37,013 bases of DNA from a virus, in the IMG/VR virus record IMGVR_UViG_3300049893_000417, positions 1-37,013 of that record, one strand, 5' to 3'. A program made the position numbers and the translations under genes. This document shows, piece after piece, positions 1 through 5,370 of the stretch (the first letter of the stretch is position 1; each line of letters opens with the position of its first letter). Below the pieces are notes generated by a model. The model had not been told where the DNA came from and did no database searches. It was given only the letters and a program-made list of their open reading frames with translations.

Positions 1-134
1 GTACTCCATTCCACTTCCACTTCCACTTCCACTTCCACTTCCGGTAGGTAGTGCTACGGTAGGACTACGGTAGTCGTACGGTAGTTTGCATAAGTCCTTG
101 ATTTTGCTAGAAGTTTTTTTATTTATCACTTGGT
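1..134. repeat. Terminal direct repeat, left copy (circle closure)
   Basis: These bases are repeated at 36868-37013. The only difference I see is the number of CTTCCA hexamers (four here, six there, each followed by CTTCCG). This is what a circular contig with an uncollapsed overlap looks like. It could also reflect a circularly permuted, terminally redundant phage molecule. Confidence 0.9.
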
Positions 135-417
135 GTTTAAGAAAATTAACAATTAGCCCGTAAGTCTTTCCGTCATCGCCAATGAATAGCCTCAAATAAC
201 CTATATCTGAAAGCTCACGTAGCATTACGGTAGTACTACCGGAAAGCTCCCGTAGTGGGAAAACATCAGCCTCAACAAGCTTAGGGTTTGCATTAAAATA
301 CCCATAATCATCACAATGATTCAATAAACCAATAGCCAAAAGGCATGTTTCGGCCGGCAATTTTGCCAATGCTTCATTGCGCCAAAATTCAGGCTTTATT
401 GTTCTAATTCTAGCCAT
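1..417 (-). CDS. Replication initiator (lambda O-like), N-terminal part, continues across the circle junction
   Basis: Start ATG at 417 with GGGGAG upstream, overlapping the stop of the small ORF before it. The 139 codons begin MARIRTIKPEFW, the usual opening of phage winged-helix replication initiators. They run through a conserved LKHQV segment (about residues 95-100) into a Gly-Ser repeat and stay open to base 1. The frame continues at 36867 and ends at 36490, giving about 264 residues with the shorter repeat. By family, it should bind origin iterons and recruit the helicase loader encoded just downstream (35739-36497). The iterons lie inside this gene, as in lambda O. Function is inferred from sequence resemblance, not from a search. 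Confidence 0.85.
   Translation of the reverse strand, partial: MARIRTIKPEFWRNEALAKLPAETCLLAIGLLNHCDDYGYFNANPKLVEADVFPLRELSGSTTVMLRELSDIGYLRLFIGDDGKTYGLIVNFLKHQVINKKTSSKIKDLCKLPYDYRSPTVALPTGSGSGSGSGSGMEY
14..43. repeat. Hexanucleotide tandem repeat encoding a Gly-Ser linker (left copy)
   Basis: Four CTTCCA units plus a final CTTCCG. On the coding (minus) strand each unit reads GGAAGT, that is Gly-Ser. The repeat forms a flexible linker between the winged-helix half of the initiator and its C-terminal half. The same tract at the right end has two more units, so the tract is either variable in the population or collapsed in assembly. Confidence 0.85.
43..256. other. Putative replication origin inside the initiator gene
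   Basis: Four 11-bp units start at 43, 54, 65 and 76. The last three share TACGGTAG (CTACGGTAG at 54 and 65, GTACGGTAG at 76), and the first is a degenerate GGTAGGTAG. Each full unit is a CTAC-n-GTAG dyad, and the spacing is one helical turn. A very AT-rich stretch follows at about 100-160. A second cluster at 218-256 contains the palindrome TACGGTAGTACTACCG (226-241) and two CGTAG copies. Iterons plus an AT-rich segment within the initiator gene match the lambda ori layout. Origin function is inference. Confidence 0.6.
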
Positions 418-607
418 TATCCAACTCCCCTAAACAGTTTTTTAGGGTTAAATATAATTTTTCTGATTGTTTTCTGGATAAAACAACTATTTGTTTATTA
501 AAATCACAATAATTATCTTGTTCGATAGTTAAGCCATCGTTTTTATTTTTGTAAAAAAATGTTTCATATTCATTTTTAATAGGAAAGTATAAAAAATTAT
601 TTTTCAT
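410..607 (-). CDS. Small hypothetical early protein (65 aa)
   Basis: Start ATG at 607, preceded by AAAGGG at a good distance. An upstream TTG at 691 would lengthen it to 93 residues but lacks a ribosome-binding site. The protein begins MKNNFLYFPIKNEYETFFY and is rich in Asn, Lys, Tyr and Phe, with no motif I recognise. Its stop TAG overlaps the initiator ATG at 417, so the two are probably translationally coupled. Composition is more AT-rich than the replication genes around it. It could be a small regulator of replication, but nothing in the sequence shows this. Confidence 0.55.
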   Translation of the reverse strand: MKNNFLYFPIKNEYETFFYKNKNDGLTIEQDNYCDFNKQIVVLSRKQSEKLYLTLKNCLGELDNG

Positions 608-719
608 ATAAACCCTTTGAATGACGTCCGAACAATGTGGTGTGCCGGATAGTCGAAGCGTAGCTTCTAGAAGGCTTTGTGCAGACGTCAATCAAAAGAC
701 TCATATCTATCCTATTCAT
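597..719 (-). CDS. Possible 40-aa upstream ORF
   Basis: ATG at 719 follows GGTGG. The ORF (MNRIDMSLLIDVCTKP...) ends in TAA at 597-599 and overlaps the next start (607) by 11 bases. It lies just downstream of a weak promoter-like element and upstream of the initiator operon. It could be a leader peptide or simply chance. It contains no recognisable domain. Confidence 0.25.
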   Translation of the reverse strand: MNRIDMSLLIDVCTKPSRSYASTIRHTTLFGRHSKGLYEK

Positions 720-740
720 GGCCACCACGACCGAATACAA

Positions 741-769
741 AGTATAAACAAATTTAGACTTTTTTGAAA
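741..769 (-). promoter_or_regulatory. Weak sigma70-like promoter for the initiator segment
   Basis: On the minus strand a good -10 (TATACT, 746-741) follows a poor -35 (TTCAAA or TTTCAA) at 16-17 bp. It would restart transcription toward 607-410 and the initiator gene downstream of the terminator at 983. Nothing else of note is seen between 770 and 849. Confidence 0.35.
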
Positions 770-849
770 TGCTTTTTTAAGCGTTCAACATAATTTTGAA
801 TTTTACTTTTTTCCTCATGCGTTTGGACTAAAAGAAAACCCAAGACAAT

Positions 850-982
850 CTACTTTCGATGCTCCACACTATCCGGTAGGCTTCCGGCTTGAAGCAACCT
901 TCCGTGGCTAAGTTGGCGGTCAGATAAGGGACAGTCCGAAAGAGACTGGCATAACTGCCAACTATACACCTCTACAGCACCC
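850..982 (-). other. Non-coding stretch with nested hairpin
   Basis: No convincing gene. On the minus strand AGTTGGC (963-957) pairs with GCCAACT (917-911). Inside it CAGTC (948-944) pairs with GACTG (936-932), giving a nested stem. A further segment GGAAGCC...CGGATAG at about 894-870 resembles the early leader at 2386-2400. It lies directly downstream of the terminator at 983, so it would be transcribed only on read-through. Possible structured RNA or leader; function unknown. Confidence 0.3.
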
Positions 983-1022
983 AAAAAAAACGGCTGGGTG
1001 TGCCAACACGCCAGCCGTTTAC
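983..1022 (-). terminator. Strong rho-independent terminator
   Basis: On the minus strand AACGGCTGG and CCAGCCGTT form a perfect stem around a short loop, followed by an eight-T run (990-983). It stops leftward transcription from the local promoter at 1055-1084, and perhaps from the regulator operon (2167-1173), before the replication genes. Replication genes downstream therefore need their own promoter or antitermination. Confidence 0.85.
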
Positions 1023-1048
1023 AAAAATACAAACTTGAATGCTCATGA
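983..1048 (-). ncRNA. Putative small RNA (about 65 nt) with its own promoter and terminator
   Basis: A promoter at 1055-1084 should start transcription near 1048, and the terminator ends at 983. Only about 65 nt lie between them, with no ORF that fits and a strong 3' hairpin plus U-tail, the standard architecture of an sRNA. The ORF crossing this unit (from 1056) would read through the terminator and has no ribosome-binding site. The RNA could regulate the early genes or act as an attenuated leader. Expression is not shown by sequence alone. Confidence 0.5.
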
Positions 1049-1056
1049 ATGCTCAT
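1037..1056. repeat. Tandem decamer over the sRNA promoter start site
   Basis: GAATGCTCAT occurs twice back to back (1037-1046, 1047-1056). It covers the predicted transcription start and the edge of the -10 box. Its position is that of an operator, so a regulator binding here would block the promoter. Confidence 0.5.
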
Positions 1057-1084
1057 GATACCAGTGTTTTTACTCGAAAGTCAA
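1055..1084 (-). promoter_or_regulatory. Sigma70-like promoter of the short non-coding transcript
   Basis: On the minus strand the -35 is TTGACT (1084-1079) and the -10 is TATCAT (1060-1055), with an 18-bp spacer. No gene follows before the terminator at 983-1022. The -35 matches the two early promoters of this phage (TTGACT). Confidence 0.6.
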
Positions 1085-1172
1085 GCATTTAAAACAATTA
1101 CCTTTTGACTTCCGGAAAACTCAACAAGCCAAGCCAGACAAACTTCTCATCAAAACCTTGCTATTCAAGAAT

Positions 1173-1493
1173 TCACGCAGCCCTCCACAATCTCCCGCCT
1201 GACGCTCCCCTACCTCGTCTTCGGATTAAATCCGCGCGAATGCACACAATTTCATTGTGCCGAGATAACCAAGAAAAGACGCTTCCCCAAGCGCGGTCAT
1301 CATGGGGCTGGAAGCCTTCTTTCCTGGCTTCAAGCACAATAGTTTCATTGGGCGTTGGGCCGTGTTGCTTTAAATAGTTGAGGACAAACCTTTGCGCTCC
1401 ATAAACATCAAAACCTTTCTTTTCGGCCTTAGTGGTGACGTTTATCATCCCCATCTTTCCTAAAGAACGAAGTATTTCGTCTGAACAGTCCAT
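1173..1493 (-). CDS. Hypothetical winged-helix-like early protein (106 aa)
   Basis: ATG at 1493 has an excellent AGAAGGAG site. Residues 30-80 (QRFVLNYLKQHGPTP..TIVLEARKEGF..DDRAWGSVF) read like a winged-helix domain: a helix, a two-helix unit, then WLSRHNEI as the wing. The tail is basic (LIRRRGRGASGG). It is the last gene of the leftward regulator operon before the sRNA unit and terminator. It is probably DNA-binding, perhaps controlling early transcription or replication. No family name can be given with confidence. Confidence 0.6.
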   Translation of the reverse strand: MDCSDEILRSLGKMGMINVTTKAEKKGFDVYGAQRFVLNYLKQHGPTPNETIVLEARKEGFQPHDDRAWGSVFSWLSRHNEIVCIRADLIRRRGRGASGGRLWRAA

Positions 1494-1511
1494 AACGCAC
1501 TCCTTCTAGGG

Positions 1512-1820
1512 TTAGCTAATATCTACAATGCGCGGTGTTTCCGAATCTCCCCAGCCCCACACTTGAATGCTGATATTGGCCTTGCGTACTGCTGGGAGGT
1601 TTTCGTGGTCTTCAATTTTTTTAATACGATCCGAGACGTGGCTTAGACTTGTGGCCTGTACGCCTAAGATTTCATCCCCGCGTATAGCGAGAACATCTAA
1701 AAAGCCGAATAAATCTCTTTTGATATGTGTGCCATGTATTTGTTGCTCAACCTTCTGTGCAAGGTAACCCGCAGCTTGTAGGGCGCGGATTGTTCGGGTT
1801 TCGGGGAGTAACTTCCTCAA
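1512..1820 (-). CDS. PD-(D/E)XK-like (VRR-NUC-like) small protein
   Basis: TTG start at 1820 overlaps the stop of the regulator gene (TTGA), a coupling arrangement. The 102-residue protein has the pattern KRDLFGFLDVLAI...ILGVQAT. Asp36 and Asp42 lie before a strand with Gln55, followed by a basic helix (RIKKIEDHENL) and a C-terminal strand with VWGWG. This resembles small PD-(D/E)XK resolvase-like phage proteins in which the Lys is replaced by Gln. Nuclease activity is inferred and uncertain because the canonical E-x-K is not intact. It could process recombination intermediates or only bind DNA. Confidence 0.55.
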   Translation of the reverse strand: MRKLLPETRTIRALQAAGYLAQKVEQQIHGTHIKRDLFGFLDVLAIRGDEILGVQATSLSHVSDRIKKIEDHENLPAVRKANISIQVWGWGDSETPRIVDIS

Positions 1821-2167
1821 GAATTTTCTCGAATCATGTAAATGCAGTCTTTGCCTTGTTTTAATTGCACACTATAGTCAAAGTGTGATTGAAAAACGTC
1901 AGGAATTTTTGTAGCCATAAAGCGCGAGCACTCATATTTTTTGGCGCATTCTTTTGCCATTGGCATACATCGGCAAATGTCGTACGGGAGTACCATTTTT
2001 TTCGATTCTTGGAAGTATTGCGGGAATTCTAGCTTAATGGCGGCAGGAATACCCCTTCTTTTCCAGTTGCAGACTCTCCTTGCTCCACCAGGATTTTTTA
2101 AGTTAAGCAACTTGGCAACTTTTGTAATGCCGCCAAGTTTTTCAATTACTAGCGCGTCGTTTTTCAT
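1817..2167 (-). CDS. Cro/YdaS-like transcriptional regulator
   Basis: A 116-residue protein. Its N-terminal part (EKLGGITKVAKLLNLKNPGG..VCNWKRRGIPAA) is the YdaS/Cro-type helix-turn-helix. The C-terminal half has five Cys (residues about 65-80, CRCMPMAKECAKKYEC) and no peptidase motif, so it is not a full LexA-type CI repressor. The gene is divergent from the rightward early operon. The predicted transcription start falls at or next to the ATG, and there is no ribosome-binding site, so the mRNA is probably leaderless, as lambda cI is from PRM. It is the obvious candidate to bind the paired operators at 2175 and 2300. Confidence 0.75.
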   Translation of the reverse strand: MKNDALVIEKLGGITKVAKLLNLKNPGGARRVCNWKRRGIPAAIKLEFPQYFQESKKMVLPYDICRCMPMAKECAKKYECSRFMATKIPDVFQSHFDYSVQLKQGKDCIYMIRENS

Positions 2168-2173
2168 TTTTTA

Positions 2174-2202
2174 ATTAAACCTTGCGTGTAAGAAAAAGTC
2201 AA
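2174..2202 (-). promoter_or_regulatory. Leftward early promoter
   Basis: On the minus strand TTGACT (2202-2197), a 17-bp spacer and TTTAAT (2179-2174). The start site is expected at about 2167, which is the ATG of the regulator. The operator-like 17-mer at 2175-2191 overlaps the -10 and spacer. Confidence 0.75.
2175..2191. promoter_or_regulatory. Operator-like site, left
   Basis: TTAAACCTTGCGTGTAA matches the reverse complement of the right site (2300-2316) at 13 of 17 positions. It occupies the same place relative to the leftward promoter as the right site does to the rightward one. Probable binding site of the divergent regulator. Confidence 0.55.
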
Positions 2203-2288
2203 GTCAATTTTGAAAAATCCCTCTTTTTTTTGTGGCGCAAAAATTACTAACTTGTGGGCATTTTTTTGGATTTTTTTTCAAAAACCTG

Positions 2289-2317
2289 TTGACTTTCTTT
2301 TACACTTAGTGTTTAAT
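2289..2317 (+). promoter_or_regulatory. Rightward early promoter
   Basis: TTGACT (2289-2294), 17-bp spacer, TTTAAT (2312-2317). It has the same hexamers and spacing as the leftward promoter. The start is expected near 2324, leaving an untranslated leader of about 225 nt before the first good start codon at 2550. Confidence 0.8.
2300..2316. promoter_or_regulatory. Operator-like site, right
   Basis: TTACACTTAGTGTTTAA contains the dyad ACACT-T-AGTGT and overlaps the spacer and -10 of the rightward promoter. A 14-base portion (CACTTAGTGTTTAA) recurs with one mismatch at 127-140 within the initiator gene. Confidence 0.55.
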
Positions 2318-2323
2318 TCACCC

Positions 2324-2549
2324 ATCGCAACAAAACACCGAAGCGAAGCGCGGAAGACAACGGGGGAAGCCCTGATAAGCGCAAGGAAGCCGGATAACTG
2401 GAGTAAGCCCTAGTAAGTCGCAAGCGCATAGGGGACTGCAAAGGCGGCAAACGTCAGCGTAACCAAGAAAGTCTTCCCAGTGGACACAGTGGGCCACGGC
2501 GCAACTCGAAGTGAAAGCTAACGATGAACAGACGCATAGAGGTGACGAC
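2324..2549 (+). ncRNA. Long structured-looking early leader with about 20-nt quasi-repeats
   Basis: No gene fits this 226-nt segment, and it is clearly more GC-rich than the promoter region before it. Three consecutive related units lie at 2366-2385, 2386-2404 and 2405-2424, each built as AAGCC, then TAA after four or five bases, then a purine-rich end. Further possible stems include CCCAGTGG/CAGTGGG near 2477-2492. It could be an antitermination or regulatory leader of the rightward early operon. This is inference from position and repeats only. Confidence 0.4.
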
Positions 2550-2936
2550 ATGGTGATGAATGAATTCGGGCAGTGGGAAAACGAGTTTGAAAAGGATGAA
2601 GTCGAAGCTAAAGCCTTGGAAAGGCTGGCGGAAGAAGAGAGTCTTTTTGAGGATGCGCTTTATAACGCTTTTGACCGTGATTCAACAAGACAAGAGAAAG
2701 AAAGAATCACAGTTCACGGGTTATATCTACCAGAAGCCAGGCACGGCATTTTTATGGGGAAGTTCAAACACAACACCGAATTCATGCTTCAAGAGTTTAT
2801 GCGCGTCGTACTCAAATACAACCCAGAAATCTTAGAAATAGTCGAAGAGTCGATGAAAAAATACCGTGAATATGACAGAGACGCGCATTTAATCGCAGAT
2901 GAAGAAGAAAGACGCGGACTTTACGCCTACGCATAA
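2550..2936 (+). CDS. Hypothetical acidic early protein (128 aa)
   Basis: First gene of the rightward operon. ATG at 2550 follows AGAGGTGA; ATG at 2556 is also possible. A GTG at 2511 would add 13 residues but lacks a site. The protein is strongly acidic and helical (FEKDEVEAKALERLAEEESLFEDAL), with a second helical half (TEFMLQEFMRVVLKYNPEILEIVEESM). No known domain is recognised. As the promoter-proximal early gene it could be a host-takeover or anti-defence protein, but no motif supports a specific role. Confidence 0.7.
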   Translation: MVMNEFGQWENEFEKDEVEAKALERLAEEESLFEDALYNAFDRDSTRQEKERITVHGLYLPEARHGIFMGKFKHNTEFMLQEFMRVVLKYNPEILEIVEESMKKYREYDRDAHLIADEEERRGLYAYA

Positions 2937-2950
2937 AGAAAGGGGCACGT

Positions 2951-3175
2951 ATGAATCCATTAGACGACGTAGAAAGCTGCAATGAACAGAACGCCTACAT
3001 TGCCGCCATTGCTCACCTACAAGAAGAAAACGAAAGAGTAAAAGAAGAAAACAAAAGAGTAAAACAAGAAAATGCGCATCTTCACAAGTATTTGATGAGA
3101 GCAGGTGCTCAATTTGATGATATGCATCAATTGCTTATTGACACAAGAAAACTCTTGTACAGAGGGCAATCATGA
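2951..3175 (+). CDS. Coiled-coil small protein (74 aa)
   Basis: ATG at 2951 has AAAGGGG upstream. Residues about 20-45 form a heptad coiled coil with a nearly repeated EENERVKEENKRVKQEN segment. The rest is helical and ends in RKLLYRGQS. The stop overlaps the next start (ATGA at 3172-3175), so translation is coupled to the membrane protein that follows. It resembles small scaffold- or adaptor-like phage proteins only in having a coiled coil. Function unknown. Confidence 0.65.
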   Translation: MNPLDDVESCNEQNAYIAAIAHLQEENERVKEENKRVKQENAHLHKYLMRAGAQFDDMHQLLIDTRKLLYRGQS

Positions 3176-3333
3176 AAAATTCTGACCGAATCGTAGGCAT
3201 AGCCCTTGTTCTTTCTGCTGGATTTATAGCCGGTTTGCTATCAGGCGAGAAAAAGACAGAGCGTGAATATGTGTCCTTCTCGAATTGTAGTAGGCCCCAC
3301 CTGGTGGCGTTAACTCAAAACTACGGTGAATGA
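3172..3333 (+). CDS. Single-span membrane protein (53 aa)
   Basis: Starts at ATG 3172 inside the previous stop, with GAGGG upstream. After a short polar head (MKNSDR) comes one hydrophobic helix (IVGIALVLSAGFIAGLL, residues 7-23), then a charged domain with one Cys. It looks like an inner-membrane anchor with a cytoplasmic or periplasmic tail. It is part of a run of tiny genes, several of them hydrophobic. Possible roles include superinfection exclusion, but no homology is recognised. Confidence 0.6.
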   Translation: MKNSDRIVGIALVLSAGFIAGLLSGEKKTEREYVSFSNCSRPHLVALTQNYGE

Positions 3334-3334
3334 C

Positions 3335-3523
3335 ATGAGTCCTCTACGCTATAGACATATTTTCAGAACATTAAGCAAGCACCACAGACGGCAATGGTGG
3401 TGTCAAAGAAAGTACCTGGGAGAGCCTCTTCAATCCTGCGCGAAAAGCAAGCTAAGCAGCGCATTGAGTAACGGATTGGCCGAGGCAATGATGAAAACAC
3501 AAAGAGAAATGCGTTATGGATAG
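3335..3523 (+). CDS. Basic small protein (62 aa)
   Basis: ATG at 3335 starts one base after the previous stop. A GTG at 3326 is in frame and would add three residues. The protein is strongly basic with an aromatic core (RTLSKHHRRQWWCQRKYLGE), then a helical C-terminus. High Arg, Lys and Trp suggest nucleic-acid or membrane binding. The stop overlaps the next micro-ORF. No family recognised. Confidence 0.5.
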   Translation: MSPLRYRHIFRTLSKHHRRQWWCQRKYLGEPLQSCAKSKLSSALSNGLAEAMMKTQREMRYG

Positions 3524-3599
3524 TGAGTTTTTGGTGATGATTTTAGCCATTATTTTTGCAATGTTTATTGTGATGATTATATCCATGATGATTATGTAA
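3516..3599 (+). CDS. Hydrophobic microprotein (27 aa)
   Basis: ATG at 3516 overlaps the end of the preceding gene and the ORF ends in TAA at 3597. Apart from MDSE the whole peptide is a single hydrophobic helix rich in Ile, Met and Phe. It would insert into the inner membrane. Size and composition resemble membrane microproteins that modulate a partner. The assignment rests on its fit into the packed operon. Confidence 0.4.
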   Translation: MDSEFLVMILAIIFAMFIVMIISMMIM

Positions 3600-3612
3600 A
3601 AAGGTGAATGTG

Positions 3613-3717
3613 ATGAACAAAGAAGACGACGGTATTGAAGACTTAGGTAGAGTGCTATGGATGGTGTGTATTGCTTTACTCTTATCTTTAGCTTTTATGT
3701 ATGTGGTAGGAAGATAA
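3613..3717 (+). CDS. Membrane microprotein (34 aa)
   Basis: ATG at 3613 follows AAAGGTG. The peptide has an acidic head (MNKEDDGIEDLGRV) and one membrane helix (LWMVCIALLLSLAFMYVV), ending GR. It lies one base before the next start at 3719, the tight spacing expected of real genes here. With 3172 and 3516 it makes three short membrane proteins in 550 bp. Confidence 0.5.
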   Translation: MNKEDDGIEDLGRVLWMVCIALLLSLAFMYVVGR

Positions 3718-3718
3718 C

Positions 3719-3901
3719 ATGGACGGGCAATATCACAACGAAGAATTAAAAAGACAACAAATAGAGGAAGCCCTCGAAAGAATAATAGAAGGTAAAGCAG
3801 AAAACAGCGATATTGCGTTAATTTACTTTGAATGCGGATTACCGGCTCCAGTTAAGACCGGCATTAAAAAGGAGAAAGAAAATGGGTTTTATAGCGGCTA
3901 A
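3719..3901 (+). CDS. Hypothetical helical protein (60 aa)
   Basis: ATG at 3719, and the end overlaps the SSB-like gene by 20 bases. The sequence (NEELKRQQIEEALERIIEGKAENSDIALIYFECGL) is an amphipathic helical pair. Its last 20 codons carry the ribosome-binding site (AAGGAG) of the next gene. No recognised domain. It could be an early accessory factor. Confidence 0.6.
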   Translation: MDGQYHNEELKRQQIEEALERIIEGKAENSDIALIYFECGLPAPVKTGIKKEKENGFYSG

Positions 3902-4502
3902 TTCCGGCGGTGGTGATTTTAAGCGTGTCCCTGTGGGCGTTTATATTGGGCGTTGCTATTCTCTTATTGACCTTGGGACACAAAAGACCGAGGGGCAATA
4001 CGGGGTTAAATTCCAGCACAAAATACGCATCAGCTGGGAATTGTTCGGGGAGGATGAGCAAGGCAATCCTTTGACAATCAATGTTGATGGCGTAGAAATG
4101 CCGATGACTATTAGCAAGTCTTACACCGTAAGCCTGCACGAAAAGGCGGGGTTAAGAAAAGATTTGGCCTCATGGCGCGGAAAAGATTTTACAGAAGAGG
4201 AGGCGGCGGGCTTTGATGTCTCAAGGCTAATAGGGGCTTACTGCATGCTTAATATCACCTCTTCGGAATCCAACGGAAAAACTTACAGCAACATTTCAAG
4301 CATTACGCCATTACCTGCGGCACTCAAGAATAACAAGCCGTCGCCCGTGCATTCAAACGTCATTTTTAACTTAGACGACCCAGACTTCGAGGTATTCGGA
4401 AGATTTTATGAAAAATTACAGGCTACTATAAAAAATAGTCCAGAATGGGCCGAATTACAAAGAAATCACGGACAACACAATACAGAGGATATTCCTTTCT
4501 AA
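3882..4502 (+). CDS. ssb: Phage single-stranded DNA-binding-like protein
   Basis: ATG at 3882 with AAGGAG; an in-frame upstream ATG (3828) lies inside the previous gene and is not preferred. The 206-residue protein starts with a beta-rich domain (FKRVPVGVYIGRCYSLIDLG, then KIRISWELF and TISKSYTVSLHEKAGLRKDL), compatible with an OB fold. It ends in EDIPF, the acidic tip used by bacterial SSBs to recruit partners. Its place beside gp157 and ninB fits a role in coating ssDNA during replication and recombination. It is not a close relative of E. coli SSB. Confidence 0.75.
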   Translation: MGFIAANSGGGDFKRVPVGVYIGRCYSLIDLGTQKTEGQYGVKFQHKIRISWELFGEDEQGNPLTINVDGVEMPMTISKSYTVSLHEKAGLRKDLASWRGKDFTEEEAAGFDVSRLIGAYCMLNITSSESNGKTYSNISSITPLPAALKNNKPSPVHSNVIFNLDDPDFEVFGRFYEKLQATIKNSPEWAELQRNHGQHNTEDIPF

Positions 4503-4504
4503 TC

Positions 4505-5002
4505 ATGGCTAATTTATACGAGCTAAGCGAAGAATTACGCCAAGAATTAGATAGCGCGTTTGACCCAGAAACCGGCGAAATGTTGCCGGTTTTTGAGGAC
4601 AAAAGGGCTTTATGGGGAAGTAAAGCCCGAGACCTTGCTGCCTATATTCTCAACGTTGAATCAGACGCTGACCAAGCTAAAGCCGCGATTGAGCGCATAC
4701 GTCACAACATGCTAGAGCCTGCCCAGAAGAAAGCGGCCGCGCTTAAAGATTACCTGGCTAGAAATATGGCGACATGCGGCATGACAGAAATCAAAGCGAA
4801 TGACGGCAGTTTTGTCGTGAAACTGTACCCAAACCGTGATGAGGCGGTGGAATTAGACGAAGGCGCGACATTCCCTCCTGAGCTATGTAACGACCCTAAG
4901 CCTCCATTACCTAGCAAGTCGAAAATCAAGGCCGCCATTTTGTCAGGGCAAGACGTACAAGGGGCGAAGATTGTACTGCGCGATAGATTGGTTATAAAGT
5001 GA
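4505..5002 (+). CDS. Siphovirus Gp157-like protein
   Basis: ATG at 4505, three bases after the SSB-like stop. The 165-residue protein has the Gp157-family layout. The N-terminus is LYELSEELRQEL with an acidic DPETGE segment. A long central helix follows (residues about 40-105, DLAAYILNVESDADQAKAAIERIR...KKAAALKDYL). A C-terminal beta part carries the family-typical FVVKLYPNR and PSKSKIKAAI. The family commonly sits next to SSB and recombination genes, and its precise function is not settled. Confidence 0.8.
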   Translation: MANLYELSEELRQELDSAFDPETGEMLPVFEDKRALWGSKARDLAAYILNVESDADQAKAAIERIRHNMLEPAQKKAAALKDYLARNMATCGMTEIKANDGSFVVKLYPNRDEAVELDEGATFPPELCNDPKPPLPSKSKIKAAILSGQDVQGAKIVLRDRLVIK

Positions 5003-5370
5003 CCTACAGGCTCGTTACATCCGACGACCGCGCCCGCGCCATAGAAGCCATAAAAGCTGCGCCGGTTGGCTGGGTAGCACGTATTAGCCCGCCTACTCGT
5101 AATCTTAAGCAGAATGCTTTGCTTCATGCTGAATTACAAGAAATTGCCAGAACTCGAACATGGTGCGGGTTTGAGTTAGATGTTGAAGACTGGAAGCGTT
5201 TAATGGTGGCCGCTTGGATGAGGGCCAAAGGAGAAAGCCCTGTGTTTATACCTGCTATAGACGGGCATGGAATGGATGTTATTTATAAACGGACAAGTAA
5301 GCTCACAAAGGAAGAAATGAGCGATTTAATCGAATATGTCATTGCTTGGAAACATTTAAAGGAGACATGA
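4999..5370 (+). CDS. ninB: NinB-like recombination protein
   Basis: GTG start at 4999 overlaps the Gp157 stop. The 123-residue protein matches the NinB pattern: N-terminal AIEAIKAAPVGWVARI, then the signature RNLKQNALLHAELQEIA, W-GFELDVEDWKRLMVAAW, and a C-terminal helix (TKEEMSDLIEYVIAW). NinB (Orf) of lambda is an ssDNA-binding recombination mediator that can replace RecFOR. Clustering with the SSB-like gene supports that role. It is slightly shorter than the lambda protein. Confidence 0.85.
   Translation: MTYRLVTSDDRARAIEAIKAAPVGWVARISPPTRNLKQNALLHAELQEIARTRTWCGFELDVEDWKRLMVAAWMRAKGESPVFIPAIDGHGMDVIYKRTSKLTKEEMSDLIEYVIAWKHLKET

Noticed and set aside
43-86. A CRISPR array
   Set aside because: The repeat unit is 11 bp without spacers and lies inside a coding gene; it fits iterons.
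850-1056. A 68-codon minus-strand ORF starting at the tandem decamer
   Set aside because: It has no ribosome-binding site, runs straight through the strong terminator at 983-1022, and its protein shows no domain-like pattern.
2318-2551. A minus-strand ORF opposite the early leader
   Set aside because: Cys/Leu-rich composition with no initiation signal, antisense to a likely leader with repeats.
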